7,126 nt of DNA from an uncultured Phaeodactylibacter sp. Lineage in GTDB: Bacteria; Bacteroidota; Bacteroidia; Chitinophagales; Saprospiraceae. Of this stretch, positions 6,451 to 7,126 are shown in pieces. Within the stretch, counting starts at the first letter, position 1. The number at the start of each line of letters is the position of its first letter. The notes below the pieces were generated by a model. It was not told the DNA's origin. It worked only from the letters and a program-made list of their open reading frames with translations, and did not search any database. The position numbers and the translations under genes are program-made. The stretch covers positions 1 through 7,126 of the forward strand of contig CAJXXJ010000188.1 of the NCBI GenBank assembly GCA_913062745.1. Direction: 5' to 3'.

Positions 6451-6750
6451 TTATCGCGTATTTTTCAGCAGTGCTTCGAGGGCATCGAGGTGGTCCTGAA
6501 AAGCCTTGCGCCCCTGCCCGGTCACCCGGTAAGTAGTGTTGGGCTTCCGCCCGATAAAGCGCTTGCGTACTTCCAGATATTCTGCTTTTTCCAGCGCTTT
6601 GATATGGCTGGCCAGCCGTCCGTCGGTGAGGCCCAGCGTTTCTTTCAGGTAGGTAAACTCTACCCAGTCACTGACCACCAGTACAGACATAATGCCGAGC
6701 CGTACCCGGTGGTCGAATGCCTGATTTAGTTTGGTAATGATGCTCTTCAT
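6451..6750 (-). CDS. Winged-helix transcriptional regulator (PF13601/HTH_34 type)
   Basis: The 99-residue product has the full length of this small MarR-like family. Residues 9-27 (NQAFDHRVRLGIMSVLVVS) form the first helices. Residues 30-40 (VEFTYLKETLG) and 42-60 (TDGRLASHIKALEKAEYLE) are the helix-turn-helix with the TDGxLAxHxxxLE recognition helix. Residues 62-77 (RKRFIGRKPNTTYRVT) are the wing, and a final helix (80-96) probably dimerises. No ligand-binding domain is present. The ATG at 6750-6748 overlaps the TGA of the membrane-protein gene (6749-6747) as ATGA, so the two are likely translationally coupled. Family members commonly sit beside membrane-protein genes and are thought to control them. 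A local target is probably the palindrome in front of the COQ4-family gene. The effector signal is unknown. Confidence 0.9.
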   Translation of the reverse strand: MKSIITKLNQAFDHRVRLGIMSVLVVSDWVEFTYLKETLGLTDGRLASHIKALEKAEYLEVRKRFIGRKPNTTYRVTGQGRKAFQDHLDALEALLKNTR

Positions 6751-7126
6751 GCGGTGCGTTCATATTTGAGGTACATCGCTGTGCCGTACAGCAAATGCAT
6801 CAGGCCGAAGCCACCTGCCCACAGCTCCAGCCCATAAGCGGGCCAGAAAACAGCAAAAACGCCCAGCGCGATTTCAGTCAATCCCAGATAGCGAATATCC
6901 TGCAACGTATACTTGCTGGCATTAAGCAGCGCCAGGCCGTAAAAGACCAGAGTGCTTCCTGCTAACAAATCCGTGCTGCCCGCACGCAGCAGGGTCAAAC
7001 AGAAAAGACCGCCGGTCAACAGCGGGATGGCAAGGTTCCACAACAGGCGGCGCGTCAGTGCATCCCAGATGGGCAACCCCCGCCGCCGGGCACGCCGGGT
7101 GGTAAAGTAAATGCCGCTGCCTATTG
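6747..7126 (-). CDS. Multi-pass membrane protein, C-terminal part (5' end outside the window)
   Basis: The minus-strand frame is open up to the right edge and ends in TGA at 6749-6747, giving 125 complete visible codons. A start at the TTG at 7076-7074 is possible but unlikely, because the frame continues upstream with sensible protein (SGIYFTTRRARRRG) and no ATG is reached. Four hydrophobic segments are visible, at about residues 27-46, 57-71, 79-96 and 101-120 of the visible part, joined by short loops including NASKYTLQDIRYLG, which looks conserved. A basic loop (RRARRRG, about 10-16) and the final KYERTA suggest cytoplasmic ends by the positive-inside rule. No catalytic or transport motif is recognised. 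It overlaps the winged-helix gene by 4 nt, so the regulator probably controls it or responds to its activity. The function is unknown. Confidence 0.82.
   Translation of the reverse strand, partial: IGSGIYFTTRRARRRGLPIWDALTRRLLWNLAIPLLTGGLFCLTLLRAGSTDLLAGSTLVFYGLALLNASKYTLQDIRYLGLTEIALGVFAVFWPAYGLELWAGGFGLMHLLYGTAMYLKYERTA

Noticed and set aside
1..7126. CRISPR arrays, tRNA or rRNA genes, insertion sequences
   Set aside because: No regularly spaced short repeats, no tRNA cloverleaf or rRNA-like stretch, and no transposase or terminal inverted repeats were seen on reading both strands.

Overview
The window looks like a piece of a Bacteroidota chromosome, most likely from the Saprospiria (Lewinella/Phaeodactylibacter-like). 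The grounds are C-terminal sorting domains of the type IX secretion system (T9SS), a DUF6089-type outer-membrane barrel, a LamG lectin-like protein, A-rich gene leaders without Shine-Dalgarno sequences, and one exact match to the Bacteroidota -7 promoter element (TAnnTTTG). The taxon is inferred from these families and is not proven.

Left half, plus strand (1-3982): the 3' end of a secreted T9SS cargo protein, a strong hairpin terminator, then a complete 1133-residue T9SS cargo protein. The second protein has a long N-terminal leader, a jelly-roll-like domain, two exact-period 101-residue cysteine-bearing repeats, a beta-solenoid-like region, a fibronectin-III-like domain and a sorting domain. 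The two neighbouring genes end in the same FnIII-like plus sorting module, so they are tandem paralogues at least at the C-terminus.

Middle, plus strand (4237-5778): a 234-residue DUF6089-like outer-membrane beta-barrel protein, then a 251-residue exported LamG protein that lacks any visible sorting domain. Together with the first half this is a run of cell-envelope and surface genes.

Right part, minus strand (7126 down to 5790): a multi-pass membrane protein (5' end outside the window) overlaps by 4 nt a PF13601-type winged-helix regulator. After 40 bp comes a COQ4-family protein with the complete HDxxH-x11-E metal motif, and 3 bp after its stop lies a possible 29-residue small protein. A near-perfect 17-bp palindrome that contains the only exact TAnnTTTG promoter element noted sits directly before the COQ4-family start codon. 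It is a good candidate operator for the winged-helix protein. A COQ4-family gene in a lineage that normally makes menaquinone, tied to a regulator and an undescribed membrane protein, is the least understood system in the window.
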